64,000 nucleotides of DNA from an uncultured Dysosmobacter sp. GTDB lineage: Bacteria > Bacillota > Clostridia > Oscillospirales > Oscillospiraceae. Shown piece after piece: positions 1-10,090 of the stretch (within the stretch, counting starts at the first letter, position 1; each line of letters begins with the position of its first letter). The position numbers were made by a program, and so were the translations under genes. The notes below the pieces were generated by a model. It searched no databases and was not told the origin of the DNA. It saw only the letters and a program-made list of their open reading frames with translations. The stretch is from the NCBI RefSeq assembly GCF_947631165.1, contig NZ_CANRKH010000005.1:1-64000 (forward strand). Direction: 5' to 3'.

Positions 1-429
1 GTCACCGCCAACGTCCGCCAGCTGGAGGGCACCATCAACAAGATCCTGGCCTACAAGGACCTGCTGGGCAACGATGCGGACGAGGCCACCGTGACCCGGG
101 CCATGCAGGACATCCTGAAGCGCAGCAGTGAATACATCCCCACACCGGAAGCCATTTTGGCATACATCTCCAAATATTACGGCGTGGAAGAGGATGTCAT
201 CCGGGGACAGATCCGGGTCAAGGACGCCGTGGCGGCCCGTCAGATCGCCATGTACCTGATCCGCAGCATGACCAACCTCAGTCTGGACGAGATCGGCAAG
301 GTCTTTGACAACCGGGACCACTCCACGGTGCTCTATTCCATCCAGCAGGTGGAAAAGAAGATGAAAAAGGAACCCGCCTTTGCCGAGACCGTCAAGGAGA
401 TCAAAACCAACATCAACTCCAAACACTGA
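1..429 (+). CDS. dnaA: Chromosomal replication initiator DnaA, C-terminal part (5' end outside window)
   Basis: The reading frame is open from the first base, so only the last 142 residues are visible. They cover the end of the AAA+ lid and the DNA-binding domain IV, including the helix-turn-helix stretch ending DEIGKVFDNRDHSTVLYSI, which matches the family signature that contacts DnaA boxes. DnaA binds the origin and opens it for helicase loading. The next gene is dnaN, as in most Firmicutes, and the gap between them carries DnaA-box-like sites. Family assignment is secure; the ATPase core cannot be judged here. Confidence 0.97.
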   Translation, partial: VTANVRQLEGTINKILAYKDLLGNDADEATVTRAMQDILKRSSEYIPTPEAILAYISKYYGVEEDVIRGQIRVKDAVAARQIAMYLIRSMTNLSLDEIGKVFDNRDHSTVLYSIQQVEKKMKKEPAFAETVKEIKTNINSKH

Positions 430-432
430 CAG

Positions 433-580
433 TTCTCCACATCTTCCTGTGCAGGATAAAAACTTTTCTGTGGAAAACGTTTCTCCGCCAAAGCTCCGTG
501 GAAAAACCTCCCTCTTCTCTCCACGATGTCTGTGTACCTCCTATCCGTTGCCGTTCAAGGAATTTTCCCACTTTTCCACA
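433..580. promoter_or_regulatory. DnaA-box-like cluster in the dnaA-dnaN gap (possible oriC part)
   Basis: Between dnaA and dnaN lie several 9-mers close to the consensus TTATCCACA: TTTTCCACA at 572-580, its inverse TGTGGAAAA at 469-477, TTCTCCACA at 433-441 and a weaker CGTGGAAAA at 497-505. From about 560 to 635 the gap becomes T-rich, in contrast with the GC-rich genes around it, which would suit an unwinding element. Bacillus-type origins often have box clusters on both sides of dnaA, and the upstream side is outside the window, so this may be only half of the origin. Confidence 0.55.
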
Positions 581-684
581 ATTTTTTCTACTATGACTTC
601 TTTTTCTAAAACAAATTTTTCTTTTCTTTACTAAAAAGCACGCATTCCGACAAACATCCCACATAAAAGGAGGCAGCGATCCCT

Positions 685-1800
685 ATGATCAAATTCAGCT
701 GTGAAAAAGTGTTACTGCAAGGTGCCATTGCCGTCGCCAGCCGCGCCGTCGCTCAAAAAAGCTCCATTCCTGCACTGGAGGGCCTTCTGCTCCACGCCGA
801 TCAGGAACTGACGGTCTCCGGCTACAACATGCAAACCGGCATTCGCACCAGGATCTCCGCCAACGTGACGGAGAGCGGGACCATCGTTTTGAACGCCCGC
901 CTGTTCGGAGACATCATCCGCCGGATGCCTGACGATATCGTGACCTTTACCGCCGACGACAAACAGCTGGTTCACCTTTCCTGCGGCGACGCGAACTTCG
1001 ATATCCTGGGCCTTTCCGCCGCGGACTATCCCGACCTTCCGGAGGTGGAGGACGAGTACTCCGTCTCTATCCAGCAAAAGACCCTGCGGGCCATGATCGA
1101 GGAGGTGGCCTTTGCCGTTTCCACCAATGAGAGCCGCCCGGTCCACACCGGCGCGCTGTTTGAGATCAGCGACAAGGGCCTCACCATGGTGGCGGTGGAC
1201 GGTTTCCGCCTGGCGATCCGCCGGGAGCCTCTGGAAAAGATCGAGGGCGGCGCGTTCTCCTTTGTAGCCCCCGGCGCGGCGCTGAACGAAGTGAAGAGCA
1301 TCTGCGGCGATGTGGAGGACCTGGCCGCCGTGACCCTTGGCAAGCGCCATATCCTCTTTGAGATCGGGGACACCGAGCTGATCTGCCGCCGCCTGGAGGG
1401 GGAATTCCTGGATTATAAGAACGCCATCCCCCGGAAGAACCCCATCACAGTCGTTGCAGACACCAAGGCGCTGATCGAGAGCATCGACCGGGTATCTGTG
1501 GTGATCTCCGACAAGCTGAAAAGCCCTGTCCGCTGTCTGTTCGACCATGATAAAGTGCTGCTGTCCGCCAAGACCGGCAACGGTGAAGCAAAGGATATCT
1601 GCCGCCTCTCCGGCGAAGGGGGCGGCCTGGAGATCGGCTTCAACAACCGCTATCTGATGGAGGCTCTGCGGTACGCGCCGGCCGACACGGTGAAGATCGA
1701 GCTGAATACCGGCGTTTCCCCCGCTATCATCGTTCCTGTGGACGGAGAGGAGAATTTCCTCTACATGGTGCTGCCCGTGCGGCTGAAGAGTGCGGAATGA
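685..1800 (+). CDS. dnaN: DNA polymerase III sliding clamp (beta subunit)
   Basis: A 371-residue protein of the usual clamp length, in the canonical place after dnaA. It encircles DNA and tethers the replicative polymerase and mismatch-repair proteins. The three-domain pattern is visible: the N-terminal domain with [17 protein letters not shown], a central domain with [12 protein letters not shown] and [12 protein letters not shown], and a C-terminal domain ending [11 protein letters not shown], which resembles the conserved clamp C-terminus (MPMRL). The start ATG follows a strong AAAGGAGG site. The stop is one base upstream of the next start, so the two are very likely co-transcribed. Confidence 0.98.
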   Translation: MIKFSCEKVLLQGAIAVASRAVAQKSSIPALEGLLLHADQELTVSGYNMQTGIRTRISANVTESGTIVLNARLFGDIIRRMPDDIVTFTADDKQLVHLSCGDANFDILGLSAADYPDLPEVEDEYSVSIQQKTLRAMIEEVAFAVSTNESRPVHTGALFEISDKGLTMVAVDGFRLAIRREPLEKIEGGAFSFVAPGAALNEVKSICGDVEDLAAVTLGKRHILFEIGDTELICRRLEGEFLDYKNAIPRKNPITVVADTKALIESIDRVSVVISDKLKSPVRCLFDHDKVLLSAKTGNGEAKDICRLSGEGGGLEIGFNNRYLMEALRYAPADTVKIELNTGVSPAIIVPVDGEENFLYMVLPVRLKSAE

Positions 1801-1801
1801 T

Positions 1802-2020
1802 ATGAAAACTGTTGCTATCACAACTGAATTTATCAAGCTTCAGGATCTGCTGAAATTCGCCAATCTGGTGGAGAGCGGCGGCGAGGCCAAGGAGCGGATC
1901 CAGGCCGGCGAGGTCACGGTGAACGGCGAGATCTGCACCATGCGGGGCAAGAAGATCCGGCCTGGCGACGACGTGTGCTTCAGCGGCCAGCATTATACAG
2001 TTTCCTATGCGGATCGATAA
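1802..2020 (+). CDS. yaaA: S4-domain RNA-binding protein (YaaA type)
   Basis: A 72-residue protein made of one S4 RNA-binding domain: [19 protein letters not shown] followed by [19 protein letters not shown]. In Bacillus the equivalent yaaA lies between dnaN and recF, the same position as here; its role is unproven and usually described as RNA or ribosome binding. The ATG at 1802 begins one base after the dnaN stop. A GTG at 1790 is in frame, but it lies inside dnaN and adds only four residues. The 3' end overlaps recF by 14 bases, consistent with coupled translation. Confidence 0.9.
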   Translation: MKTVAITTEFIKLQDLLKFANLVESGGEAKERIQAGEVTVNGEICTMRGKKIRPGDDVCFSGQHYTVSYADR

Positions 2021-3110
2021 GCTGGAACTGGAATCCTTCCGCAATTACGGACATCAGAACGTAGATTTTGACCCCCGGTGCAACGTCATCTTCGGCGAGA
2101 ACGCCCAGGGCAAGACCAATTTGCTGGAGGCGCTGGTGTATCTCTCCTGCGGGAGGTCTCCACGGGCCAGGACGGACCGGGAGATGATCGGCTTCGACGC
2201 GCAGGCATCCCGCCTGCTGGCCCAGGTGTTTGCCAGAGACCGGGAGTTCCGGGTCCAGGTGGATCTCTATCGGGACCGGCGGCGGAAGCTGTCCGTCAAT
2301 CAGGTGCCTGCCAAAAACAGCGCCGCCCTGAGCCAGGTGTACAACACGGTTTTTTTCTGTCCGGAGGACCTGTTTCTGATCCGGGAGGGAGCCGCCGCCC
2401 GGCGGCGTTTCATGGATGCCGCTCTCTGTCAGCTCCGGCCCAGGTATGGCGCCGCTCTGGCGGAGTACAACCGGACCTATGACCACAAGACCCGCATCCT
2501 GCGGGACAGCGAAGAGCGGCCGGACCTGCTGGAGACCCTGCCGGATTTCAATGAACGGCTGGTGCGCTTCGGCGCGGTGCTGATCCATTACCGGCATCAA
2601 TTTTCCCTTCGGCTGAACGAATATGCTTCCCTGCACCATCTGGAGTGCTCCGGTGGAAAAGAGCGTTTGGAAATGCGGTATCAAACTGTCTCTTCTGTCG
2701 CAGATCCCTCAGCGGATATTGCAGTTTTAACGGAACAGCTGCGCCAGCATATGGAAGCCCATCAGGCGGCGGAGCGGGCCTCCCGGCTGTGTCTGTCCGG
2801 CCCACACAAGGACGATCTGTCCGTCACCATCGACGGACGGGATGCCAAGCAGTACGCCTCCCAGGGCCAGACCCGAACGGCGGCCCTTTCCATGAAGCTG
2901 GCGGAACGGGAGATCTATAAAAACGTGACTGGGGAGTATCCAATACTGCTTTTGGACGATGTACTCAGCGAACTGGACCCAAAGCGGCAGGAGTTCGTAC
3001 TGAACCGCATCAACGGAGGGCAGGTGTTCATCACCTGCTGTGAAGATGACCGTCTGCCGAAGCTGCTGGGCGGCAAGGTGCTCCACGTGTGCAAAGGGGA
3101 GCTGGCATGA
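2007..3110 (+). CDS. recF: DNA replication and repair protein RecF
   Basis: A 367-residue SMC-like ATPase that helps load RecA at gapped DNA. Walker A is GENAQGKTN near residues 30-38, the ABC-type signature region is [16 protein letters not shown] near 280, and Walker B is [11 protein letters not shown] near 310. It starts inside the end of the S4 gene. The oddity is at the 3' end: the last 54 bases of shared sequence (3029-3082) recur at 3192-3245 downstream, followed there by a different ending and stop. The present C-terminus ends HVCKGELA, while the downstream copy would end HIKNGVIEG. Both look like plausible RecF tails. Confidence 0.96.
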   Translation: MRIDKLELESFRNYGHQNVDFDPRCNVIFGENAQGKTNLLEALVYLSCGRSPRARTDREMIGFDAQASRLLAQVFARDREFRVQVDLYRDRRRKLSVNQVPAKNSAALSQVYNTVFFCPEDLFLIREGAAARRRFMDAALCQLRPRYGAALAEYNRTYDHKTRILRDSEERPDLLETLPDFNERLVRFGAVLIHYRHQFSLRLNEYASLHHLECSGGKERLEMRYQTVSSVADPSADIAVLTEQLRQHMEAHQAAERASRLCLSGPHKDDLSVTIDGRDAKQYASQGQTRTAALSMKLAEREIYKNVTGEYPILLLDDVLSELDPKRQEFVLNRINGGQVFITCCEDDRLPKLLGGKVLHVCKGELA

Positions 3111-3201
3111 GCAGGTGATGAACACGCGACCAAGCGAAGCGCCGGGAGCCGCGCGACAGCGCGTTTTAAATCGCCGCGCCGCAACGCGGCGCATCACCTG
3201 C
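3111..3201. repeat. Hairpin-rich spacer between recF and its duplicated 3' end
   Basis: Starts immediately after the recF stop. Its left edge GCAGGTGATG (3111-3120) and right edge CATCACCTGC (3192-3201) are perfect inverse complements, so the spacer can fold end to end. The first 15 bases are also an inverted copy of recF 3024-3038. Inside are GC-rich palindromes around 3142-3190 and the 7-mer GCGAAGC. It has no coding potential that I can see. It could be an inserted palindromic element or the scar of a template-switch event. Confidence 0.7.
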
Positions 3202-3276
3202 TGTGAAGATGACCGTCTGCCGAAGCTGCTGGGCGGCAAGGTGCTGCATATAAAAAACGGCGTCATCGAAGGATGA
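3192..3276 (+). pseudogene. Duplicated 3' end of recF (remnant)
   Basis: The first 54 bases (3192-3245) are identical to recF 3029-3082. The sequence then diverges and runs to a TGA at 3274-3276, encoding an alternative tail HIKNGVIEG. The two copies are 163 bases apart, not a multiple of three, so it is not in the recF frame. It has no start codon or ribosome site of its own. It is probably the original recF end displaced downstream. Confidence 0.8.
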
Positions 3277-3337
3277 ACGCCCAACGATAAAATATCGACT
3301 ATGATTATAGAAACGTCTGATTTTGGAGGATAACGAT

Positions 3338-3748
3338 ATGGAACCCATCCAATATCTATGGAAAGACCGCAAGCGTTTTCTCGGTATGCCTCTGTCCTTT
3401 ATCCGCTACCGGCTGAGCAAAGACCGCCTTTTCTGCGAAAAAGGATTTTTGAATATCCAGGCCAATGAGGTGCTGCTGTACCGTGTGCGGGATCTGCAAT
3501 TGAATATATCCCTTGGGCAGCGCATCTTCGGCGTGGGGACCATCTGCGTGGTCTCCTCGGACAAGAGCATCCCTCATTTGGACTTGAAAAATGTAAAGAA
3601 TCCAAGAGAGGTCAAGGAACTGATCCATCAGAACGTAGAGGAGGCCAAGGATAAGCGGCGGATGCGGACCATGGAGGTCATGGGCGACAGCGGCGGTACC
3701 GCGGAGGACTGTGATCTGGACCTGGCGGACGACTGCGAGGCGGACTGA
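3338..3748 (+). CDS. PH-domain (bPH2-like) protein
   Basis: A 136-residue protein resembling the bacterial pleckstrin-homology bPH2 family (YdbS/YdbT type): a basic N-terminus, then the beta-rich core RLSKDRLFCEKGFLNIQANE with RVRDLQLNISLGQRIFGVG, then a charged helix and an acidic tail. No membrane segment is evident, unlike many family members. The ATG at 3338 sits eight bases after TGGAGGA. The stop is one base before the RemB start, so the two are likely one transcription unit. The function is not known. Confidence 0.7.
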   Translation: MEPIQYLWKDRKRFLGMPLSFIRYRLSKDRLFCEKGFLNIQANEVLLYRVRDLQLNISLGQRIFGVGTICVVSSDKSIPHLDLKNVKNPREVKELIHQNVEEAKDKRRMRTMEVMGDSGGTAEDCDLDLADDCEAD

Positions 3749-3749
3749 G

Positions 3750-4016
3750 ATGTATCTTCACCTGGGCCAGAACGAGATCGTCTCCGACCATCGGGTCATC
3801 GGCATCTTTGACCTGGACAAATGCACCTACGGCAAGCGCACCCGGGATTACCTGGCCGCTGCTGAACAGGAGGGCGTGGTGCTGGATGTCTCCGGCGACA
3901 TCCCCAAGTCCTTCGTAGTGTGCGACCACCCCTACCACCGGCAGATCGTGTATCTGAGCCAGCTGAATCCCTCGACCCTGAAAAACCGGGCGGAGAGTAC
4001 AAACCTGGAGCTGTGA
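3750..4016 (+). CDS. remB: RemB/YaaB-type regulator (DUF370)
   Basis: An 88-residue protein with the DUF370 pattern MYLHLGQNEIVSDHRVIGIF, followed by a conserved KSFVVCD segment. In Bacillus subtilis remB (yaaB) sits between recF and gyrB, exactly as here; its paralogue RemA is a DNA-binding activator of matrix genes, while RemB's own role is less clear. The start ATG at 3750 overlaps the context of the upstream stop by one base of spacing, so translation is probably coupled. Confidence 0.88.
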   Translation: MYLHLGQNEIVSDHRVIGIFDLDKCTYGKRTRDYLAAAEQEGVVLDVSGDIPKSFVVCDHPYHRQIVYLSQLNPSTLKNRAESTNLEL

Positions 4017-4028
4017 AGGGAGGCCCAT

Positions 4029-4358
4029 ATGAATCTGATGACTCTGGAGTTCTTTCATGCTATTCTCACGTTCTACGACTGGGTGTTTCCTCTGAACCTT
4101 CTTGTCATCATCAGCTTTTTCACCGGCTTTGTGGTGGAGATCTGTGTGAGAAGGGATTCCAGGGCCAGATGGCTGTATCCGCTGATCTGCGCCATGATGA
4201 TGGTCCTTTTTGAGGTGATCGCTCAAATCTTGCGGGATGAGCGGTTCATGGTTCTCGGTATCCTATGCTGGTTCATGGAGGCCGCCCTGCTGGGCGCGGC
4301 CATGGGCTTTTTGATCCGCGCCGTCTGGATATATAACAGGTGCTGTGGCCTGCGCTGA
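4029..4358 (+). CDS. Small membrane protein of unknown function
   Basis: A 109-residue protein with three likely membrane helices: around residues 19-38 (NLLVIISFFTGFVVEI), 48-66 (LYPLICAMMMVLFEVIA) and 74-100 (VLGILCWFMEAALLGAAMGF). GGGAGG precedes the ATG, which lies 12 bases after remB. I do not recognise the family. Its placement between remB and gyrB suggests co-transcription with the former. Confidence 0.7.
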   Translation: MNLMTLEFFHAILTFYDWVFPLNLLVIISFFTGFVVEICVRRDSRARWLYPLICAMMMVLFEVIAQILRDERFMVLGILCWFMEAALLGAAMGFLIRAVWIYNRCCGLR

Positions 4359-4514
4359 CGGGAAAAGGCCTGCGCCGTTTGCATGTTCCATTTTTTCAAA
4401 AACCGCCCTTCATAAAATAAACACATTCAAGGCAGGGAGAAACAGGCCGGAAACGGCTCCAGCCCGGTTCTCTTTGCCTTGCATTGGAAAACAACCCTTG
4501 AAAGGAGAAATCCC

Positions 4515-6464
4515 ATGGCTGACAATGAAATTTTGAATTCCACCGCCGTGGACGCGTCCAACGAATATGACGCCTCGGAGATCCAGGTCCTGGAGGGCTT
4601 GGAGGCTGTTCGGAAGCGTCCCGGCATGTATATCGGCTCCACCTCCAGCTCCGGCCTCCACCACCTGGTGTATGAGATCGTGGACAACGCCATCGACGAG
4701 GCCCTGGCGGGCTACTGCACGGAGATCCTGGTGCAGATCAACGAGGGCGACACCATCACCGTGGTGGACAATGGCCGTGGCATCCCTGTGGGCATCCAAG
4801 CCCAAACCGGCAAGCCCGCCCTGGAGGTGGTCTATACCATCCTCCATGCCGGCGGCAAATTCGGCGGCGGGGGCTATAAGGTCTCCGGCGGCCTCCACGG
4901 CGTGGGCGCCTCCGTGGTCAACGCCCTGTCCGAATGGCTGGAGGTCCAGGTCCACAAGGACGGCAAGATCTATGAGATGAAATTCTCCCGAGGCCATGTG
5001 ACTCAGGAGATGACTGTGGTGGGCGCCACAGACCGCACCGGCACCACCGTCACCTTCAAGCCGGACCCGGAGATGTTCGAGGAGACTGTTTATAACTACG
5101 AAACCCTTCATACCCGGATGCGCGAAGAGGCATTCCTCAACGCGGGACTGCGCATCCGCACCGTGGACAAGCGCCCCGGCCAGGAGCAGGAGGACGTCAT
5201 GTGCTACGAGGGCGGCATCCGGGAGTTCGTTACCTGGCTGAACCGCAGCAAGGACGCCCTTCACGAAAACGTCATCTATATGGCCGGCCAGCGGGAGGAC
5301 TCTGTGGCGGAGGTGGCCATCCAGTACAATTCCAGCTATAACGAGACCATCCTGTCCTTCGCCAACAACGTCCACACCCCGGAGGGCGGCATGCACGAGG
5401 AGGGATTCAAGCGGGCCCTGACCACCGTGCTGAACAACTACGGCCGGAAGATCAAAATGCTGAAGGATGACGAAAAGGTCTCCGGCGAGGACTGCCGGGA
5501 GGGATTGACCTGCGTCATCTCCGTGAAGCTGACGGAGGCCCAGTTCGAGGGCCAGACCAAGGCCAAGCTGGGCAACAGCGAGATCCGCACCCTGGTGAAC
5601 AACATCGTTTCGGAGAAGCTGGATACCTTCCTGGAGGAGAATCCCCAGGTGGGCCGGATGATCCTGGACAAGGCCCTCACCGCCAACCGCGCCCGGGAGG
5701 CCGCGAAAAAGGCCCGGGAGTCCATCCGCCGCAAGACCGCCCTGGGCGGCGCGGCCATGCCGGACAAGCTTCGGGACTGCAATGAAAACAACCCGGAACT
5801 GACCGAGATCTACATCGTCGAGGGCGATTCCGCAGGCGGCTCCGCGACCCAGGGCCGGGATTCCCGGTTCCAGGCGATCCTCCCTCTGTGGGGCAAGATG
5901 CTGAACGTGGAAAAGGCCCGGGCGGACAAGGTGTACGGCAATGACAAGCTCCAGCCGGTCATCACCGCCCTGGGCGCCGGGATCGGCGAAGAGTTTGACC
6001 CCGCTAAGCTCCGCTATCACAAGGTTATCATCATGGCCGATGCCGATGTGGACGGCTCCCATATCCGCACGCTGCTGCTGACCTTCTTCTTCCGCTTCAT
6101 GCGGCCTCTCATCGAGCAGGGCTACGTATATTCCGCCGTGCCGCCCCTGTTCAAGCTGAGCCGGGGCAAGACGACCCGGCTGGCCTTTTCCGAGGAGGAG
6201 CGGGACGCCATCTCCGCCGAGCTGCGGGGGGGCAATCCCAACGTGAAGATCGATATCTCCCGCTTCAAGGGCTTGGGCGAAATGAATCCCCATGAGCTGT
6301 GGGAGACCACCATGGACCCGGAGCGCCGCACCCTGCGCCGCATCACTCTGGACGACGCCGTGCGGGCAGACGAGACCTTTACGATCCTCATGGGCGAAAA
6401 GGTGGAGCCGAGGAAAGAGTTCATCGAACGGAACGCCAAGTACGCAGTGAATCTGGACTACTGA
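4515..6464 (+). CDS. gyrB: DNA gyrase subunit B
   Basis: A 649-residue type II topoisomerase ATPase subunit. The GHKL ATPase elements are [26 protein letters not shown] and [17 protein letters not shown]. The TOPRIM domain has [22 protein letters not shown] and the metal-binding [10 protein letters not shown]. The C-terminal KGLGEMNP motif is present. The ATG at 4515 follows AAAGGAGA. A TTG 36 bases upstream is in frame but lacks a ribosome site. Together with gyrA downstream it forms the A2B2 gyrase that introduces negative supercoils. Confidence 0.99.
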   Translation: MADNEILNSTAVDASNEYDASEIQVLEGLEAVRKRPGMYIGSTSSSGLHHLVYEIVDNAIDEALAGYCTEILVQINEGDTITVVDNGRGIPVGIQAQTGKPALEVVYTILHAGGKFGGGGYKVSGGLHGVGASVVNALSEWLEVQVHKDGKIYEMKFSRGHVTQEMTVVGATDRTGTTVTFKPDPEMFEETVYNYETLHTRMREEAFLNAGLRIRTVDKRPGQEQEDVMCYEGGIREFVTWLNRSKDALHENVIYMAGQREDSVAEVAIQYNSSYNETILSFANNVHTPEGGMHEEGFKRALTTVLNNYGRKIKMLKDDEKVSGEDCREGLTCVISVKLTEAQFEGQTKAKLGNSEIRTLVNNIVSEKLDTFLEENPQVGRMILDKALTANRAREAAKKARESIRRKTALGGAAMPDKLRDCNENNPELTEIYIVEGDSAGGSATQGRDSRFQAILPLWGKMLNVEKARADKVYGNDKLQPVITALGAGIGEEFDPAKLRYHKVIIMADADVDGSHIRTLLLTFFFRFMRPLIEQGYVYSAVPPLFKLSRGKTTRLAFSEEERDAISAELRGGNPNVKIDISRFKGLGEMNPHELWETTMDPERRTLRRITLDDAVRADETFTILMGEKVEPRKEFIERNAKYAVNLDY

Positions 6465-6467
6465 TGA

Positions 6468-6562
6468 TTAGAAATGAGAAATTAGGCATCATAAGGTCCC
6501 GCCGCAGGCGGAATGATGGAAATTTGTCCAGCAGAACAGGAACCAGAATTTCTAATTTCTAA
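6468..6562. repeat. Short palindromic element directly after gyrB
   Basis: Three bases after the gyrB stop, TTAGAAATGAGAAATT (6468-6483) pairs with AATTTCTAATTTCTAA (6547-6562) with one mismatch, giving a 95-base element with 16-base terminal inverted repeats. An inner hairpin CATCAT...ATGATG with a CCGCCGCAGGCGG tip lies between them. The arms are AT-rich, unlike the surrounding genes. A single-sided relative of the arm (AAATTAGGAATTAGGAATT) occurs near 30550. No T-run follows, so it is not a standard terminator. Confidence 0.6.
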
Positions 6563-6614
6563 CTCCTCATTCCTGGTTGAAAGATATGACCTTCCAAAAG
6601 GAGGAAAACGATAG

Positions 6615-9140
6615 ATGAGTAAAAAACCCCAATACGATCCCGAGGAGATCCGCTATCCCGACCAGAAGATCGTGGAATCTCCTCTGGTCCCTGAGATGGA
6701 GCAATCCTATATTGAATACGCCATGAGCGTCATCAAAGGCCGCGCCCTGCCGGATGTGCGGGACGGCCTGAAGCCGGTGCACCGCCGCATCCTGTACGCG
6801 ATGTACGAGGACAATCTGACCAGCGACCGGCCCTTCAAGAAATCCGCCACCTGCGTGGGCGACGTGCTGGGCCGGTATCATCCCCATGGCGACGCCTCCG
6901 TGTATGACGCCCTGGTGCGCCTGGCGCAGGACTTCTCCATGCGCTATATGCTGGTGGACGGCCACGGCAACTTCGGCTCCGTGGACGGCGACCCCCCGGC
7001 GGCCTATCGGTATACGGAAGCTCGCCTGGCCAGGATCTCCGACGAGATGCTGCGGGATATCGACAAGGACACCGTGAATTGGGACCCCAACTTTGACGAG
7101 ACCCGCAAAGAGCCCCGGGTCCTGCCCTCCCGCTTTCCCAACCTGCTGGTGAACGGCTCCAGCGGCATTGCCGTGGGCATGGCCACCAACATTCCCCCCC
7201 ACAATCTGCGGGAGGTCATCGCCGCCTGCATCCATGTGCTGGAGGACCCCAACGCGACCTTGGCGGATCTGATGCAGTATGTGAAGGGCCCGGACTTCCC
7301 AACCCGGGGCATCATCATGGGCCGCAGCGGCATCCGGGCGGCCTACGCCACCGGCCGGGGCCGTCTGGTGATCCGCGCCCGCCATGAATTCGAGGAATTC
7401 GGCAAGGACCGCACCCGCATCGTCATTACGGAGATCCCCTATCAGGTGAACAAGCGGATGCTCATCAAGAGCATGGCGGACCAGGTGGAGGACAAGCGGC
7501 TGGATGGCATCAGCGACATTCGGGACGAGTCCGACCGCAACGGTATGCGCATTGTCATTGAGCTGAAGCGGGACGCCAACCCCCAGGTGGTGCTGAACCG
7601 CCTCTTCAGCCAGACCCAATTGCAGACCACCTTTGCCATCAACATGCTGGCCCTGGTGGACGACCAGTCCCAGCCCAAGATCCTGTCTCTGCGTCATATC
7701 ATCGACGAGTATCTGGCCTTCCAGGAGGAGATCATCGTCCGCCGGACGAAATACGACCTGAAAAAGGCCATGGAGCGCGCCCACCTGCTGGAGGGCCTGC
7801 TGATCGCCCAGGACAACATCGACGAGGTCATCCATATCATCCGTTCCAGCTATGACAACGCCAAGGAAAACCTGATGAACCGCTTCGGCTTGGACGATAT
7901 CCAGGCCCAGGCAATTCTGGACATGCGGCTGAAAGCCCTGCAGGGCCTGGATCGGGAGAAGCTGGAAAACGAATATAAAGAGCTGGAGGAGAAGATCGCT
8001 TGGTTCAACCGCATCCTCTCCGACGAGGGCCTTGTGAAACAGATCTTAAAAGACGAATTGCGGGCTATTTCCGATAAGTACGGCGACGACCGCATGACGG
8101 AGATCCAGGATGTGGAGGACGAGATCGACATCGAGGATCTGATCGAAGAGGAGCAGTGCGTCTTTACCCTGACGCAGGCAGGCTATATCAAGCGCACGCC
8201 GGTCAGTGAGTATACCGCCCAATCCAAGGGAGGTATGGGCAAGAAAGGCATCACGACCCGGGAGGAAGATTATGTGGTGGACGTGTTTACTGCCTCAACC
8301 CACGACTACATCCTTTTCTTTACCGACACCGGCAAGGTCTATCGGAAGAAGGGCTACCAGATCCCCGAGTCCGGCAAGACCGCCAAGGGCACCAATATCA
8401 TCAACATTCTCCAGGTGGAGCAGGGCGAGCGGGTCCAGACCATGATCCACACCCGCTCCATCGAGGATGACGGCCGCTTCCTGTTTATGGTGACCAGGAA
8501 CGGCACCGTGAAACGCCTGCCGGCCAACACCCTGAAGAACCTGCGGAACAACGGCATCCGGGCGCTGCGGATGGATGAGGGAGACCAGCTCATCACCGTC
8601 CGGGAGACCGATGGGAAGCAGCGCATCCTGATCGCGACGCACGACGGCATGGCGGTGTGCTTCGACGAGAACGATGTTCGTCCCATGGGCCGGGACGCCG
8701 TGGGCGTCCGGGGCATCCGCCTGCGGGAAGGCGACTATGTGGTGGGCGCCGCCCGTGCCGCGGAGGGCAAGTGCGTCCTGTCCATCACGGAGAAGGGCTA
8801 CGGCAAGCGGACGGCGGTAGAGGAATACCGCATCACCAACCGGGGCGGCCTGGGCATCAAGAATTACATGATCACGGACAAGACCGGCCCTGTAGTTGGC
8901 ATCAAGGTGGTGGATGGGTCTGAGGATCTGCTGCTGGTGACCCAGGCGGGTATCCTGATCCGCACCGCTGTGGAAAATATCCGCAGCGCGGGCCGGGCGA
9001 CCCAGGGCGTCATCGTCATGCGCTTCAAGGAAGAGGGCGACCGGGTCATCTCCCTGGCTCTGACGGACCGGGACGCGGCGGAAGAGACGGAGACCGGCAC
9101 GGAGCCGGAGAAAAAGGGCACAGATGGGACCTCTGTGTAA
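6615..9140 (+). CDS. gyrA: DNA gyrase subunit A
   Basis: An 841-residue breakage-reunion subunit. The N-terminal domain has [20 protein letters not shown], the quinolone region [18 protein letters not shown] and the catalytic tyrosine in [11 protein letters not shown]. The C-terminal DNA-wrapping domain has the GyrA-box-like [10 protein letters not shown]. The usual Ser at the position equivalent to E. coli Ser83 reads Ala (GDAS), as in Mycobacterium tuberculosis. Start at ATG 6615 after AAAGGAGG. The acidic tail is short. Confidence 0.99.
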   Translation: MSKKPQYDPEEIRYPDQKIVESPLVPEMEQSYIEYAMSVIKGRALPDVRDGLKPVHRRILYAMYEDNLTSDRPFKKSATCVGDVLGRYHPHGDASVYDALVRLAQDFSMRYMLVDGHGNFGSVDGDPPAAYRYTEARLARISDEMLRDIDKDTVNWDPNFDETRKEPRVLPSRFPNLLVNGSSGIAVGMATNIPPHNLREVIAACIHVLEDPNATLADLMQYVKGPDFPTRGIIMGRSGIRAAYATGRGRLVIRARHEFEEFGKDRTRIVITEIPYQVNKRMLIKSMADQVEDKRLDGISDIRDESDRNGMRIVIELKRDANPQVVLNRLFSQTQLQTTFAINMLALVDDQSQPKILSLRHIIDEYLAFQEEIIVRRTKYDLKKAMERAHLLEGLLIAQDNIDEVIHIIRSSYDNAKENLMNRFGLDDIQAQAILDMRLKALQGLDREKLENEYKELEEKIAWFNRILSDEGLVKQILKDELRAISDKYGDDRMTEIQDVEDEIDIEDLIEEEQCVFTLTQAGYIKRTPVSEYTAQSKGGMGKKGITTREEDYVVDVFTASTHDYILFFTDTGKVYRKKGYQIPESGKTAKGTNIINILQVEQGERVQTMIHTRSIEDDGRFLFMVTRNGTVKRLPANTLKNLRNNGIRALRMDEGDQLITVRETDGKQRILIATHDGMAVCFDENDVRPMGRDAVGVRGIRLREGDYVVGAARAAEGKCVLSITEKGYGKRTAVEEYRITNRGGLGIKNYMITDKTGPVVGIKVVDGSEDLLLVTQAGILIRTAVENIRSAGRATQGVIVMRFKEEGDRVISLALTDRDAAEETETGTEPEKKGTDGTSV

Positions 9141-9188
9141 TGAAAGGGGAAAGAACCGGCCTTTTTACCTGTGAATAGAAGGAGCATT

Positions 9189-9485
9189 ATGAGAGCGGAT
9201 GTCGTGAATTGCCTGCACTGCAATGTCCCTATGCGGTTTTTGGGAGAGCAGCAGATACAGCTTGGAAAGACAGGCTGGTTTTTGGGCGACCTTTCCAATC
9301 TGCTGGCGGGAGCCTTGGATGTTAAGATTTTTGCCTGTCCGAAGTGCGGAAAGCTGGAATTTTTCAGCGCGGAGGATCCGCAGAAACAAGGCGAAGAAGG
9401 CAGAAAAGTCTGTCCGGAATGCGGCGCTGAGCATGATGCGGATGCTGAATGCTGTCCCATATGCGGGCATGTATACACCAAATAG
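9189..9485 (+). CDS. Zinc-ribbon protein of unknown function
   Basis: A 98-residue protein with four CxxC pairs: NCLHCNV near the start, FACPKCGK mid-protein, then VCPECGA and CCPICGH near the C-terminus. This suggests two treble-clef or ribbon zinc sites; the middle section ([17 protein letters not shown]) resembles small nucleic-acid-binding or cold-shock-associated ribbon proteins, but no function follows from that. ATG 9189 is preceded by AGAAGGAG. It ends 17 bases before rnhA, so the two may be co-transcribed. Confidence 0.75.
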   Translation: MRADVVNCLHCNVPMRFLGEQQIQLGKTGWFLGDLSNLLAGALDVKIFACPKCGKLEFFSAEDPQKQGEEGRKVCPECGAEHDADAECCPICGHVYTK

Positions 9486-9502
9486 AGGCAGGGAGCTTGC
9501 CC

Positions 9503-9940
9503 ATGAAAACTGTTACCATTTATACAGACGGCGCCTGCTCCGGCAATCCCGGCCCCGGCGGCTGGGGGGCGGTCCTGATGTACGGTCCCCATAGAAAGGA
9601 GCTGTCCGGCGGCGAGGGGAGCACCACCAACAACCGCATGGAGCTGACGGCTGTCATCCAGGCGCTGTCCCTGTTGAAGGAGCCGTGCGTGGTGGAGCTG
9701 TGGTCCGATTCCAAATACGTCATCGACGGCCTTTCCAAGGGCTGGGCCAAGGGATGGAAAGCCCGGGGCTGGAAGAAGGCTGATAAAAAGCCGGCCCTGA
9801 ACCCGGATCTGTGGGAACGGCTGCTGGTGCTGACGGATGTCCACACCCTCCACTATCACTGGGTCAAAGGCCATGCGGAGAATGAATACAATAACCGCTG
9901 TGACCAGCTTGCTGTGGCGGAAAGCCAGAAGTATAAATAA
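9503..9940 (+). CDS. rnhA: Ribonuclease HI
   Basis: A 145-residue RNase HI that cuts RNA in RNA-DNA hybrids. The catalytic residues are in [15 protein letters not shown] (Asp), NNRMELTA (Glu), LWSDSKYVI (Asp) and NNRCDQLA (Asp), with the basic handle region [14 protein letters not shown]. The ATG at 9503 is chosen because the fold begins at [10 protein letters not shown]; an upstream in-frame ATG lies inside the zinc-ribbon gene. A diverged second copy of its last 24 codons lies at 10091-10162. Confidence 0.97.
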   Translation: MKTVTIYTDGACSGNPGPGGWGAVLMYGPHRKELSGGEGSTTNNRMELTAVIQALSLLKEPCVVELWSDSKYVIDGLSKGWAKGWKARGWKKADKKPALNPDLWERLLVLTDVHTLHYHWVKGHAENEYNNRCDQLAVAESQKYK

Positions 9941-10090
9941 GCGCCAATGTGGCCTGGGGCCCCGCAGCGCGGGGCGGCGGGAAAGCGCCGTACAAGCATT
10001 TTGCGAAGCAAAATCTTGGCGTAGGGCGAATTGACTTCGCCCGGAGCAAATTTCAAGTAAAGGGCTCCCGTCCGGCTCTGCCGGATGGGA
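9941..10090. repeat. Hairpin-rich spacer between rnhA and its duplicated 3' end
   Basis: 150 non-coding bases carrying at least four stem-loops: CCCCGCAGCGCGGGG near 9960, TTTTGCGAAGCAAAA near 10000, GGGCGAATTGACTTCGCCC near 10023-10041 and a CGTCCGGCTCTGCCGGATG near 10069-10087. The GCGAAGC core is shared with the spacers behind recF and nadE. No open frame of interest is seen. It is probably an inserted element or composite of elements. Confidence 0.65.

Noticed and set aside
712-1836. Long open frame on the minus strand across dnaN
   Set aside because: It is a shadow of dnaN: the protein is His/Gly/Gln-rich with no motif, which is typical of antisense frames in GC-rich genes.
3111-3201. 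CRISPR-like repeat between the recF copies
   Set aside because: There are only two copies and the repeated unit is coding sequence of recF, not a repeat-spacer array.
4410-6293. 627-codon minus-strand frame opposite gyrB
   Set aside because: gyrB is certain on the other strand and the antisense translation has the repetitive composition of a shadow frame.
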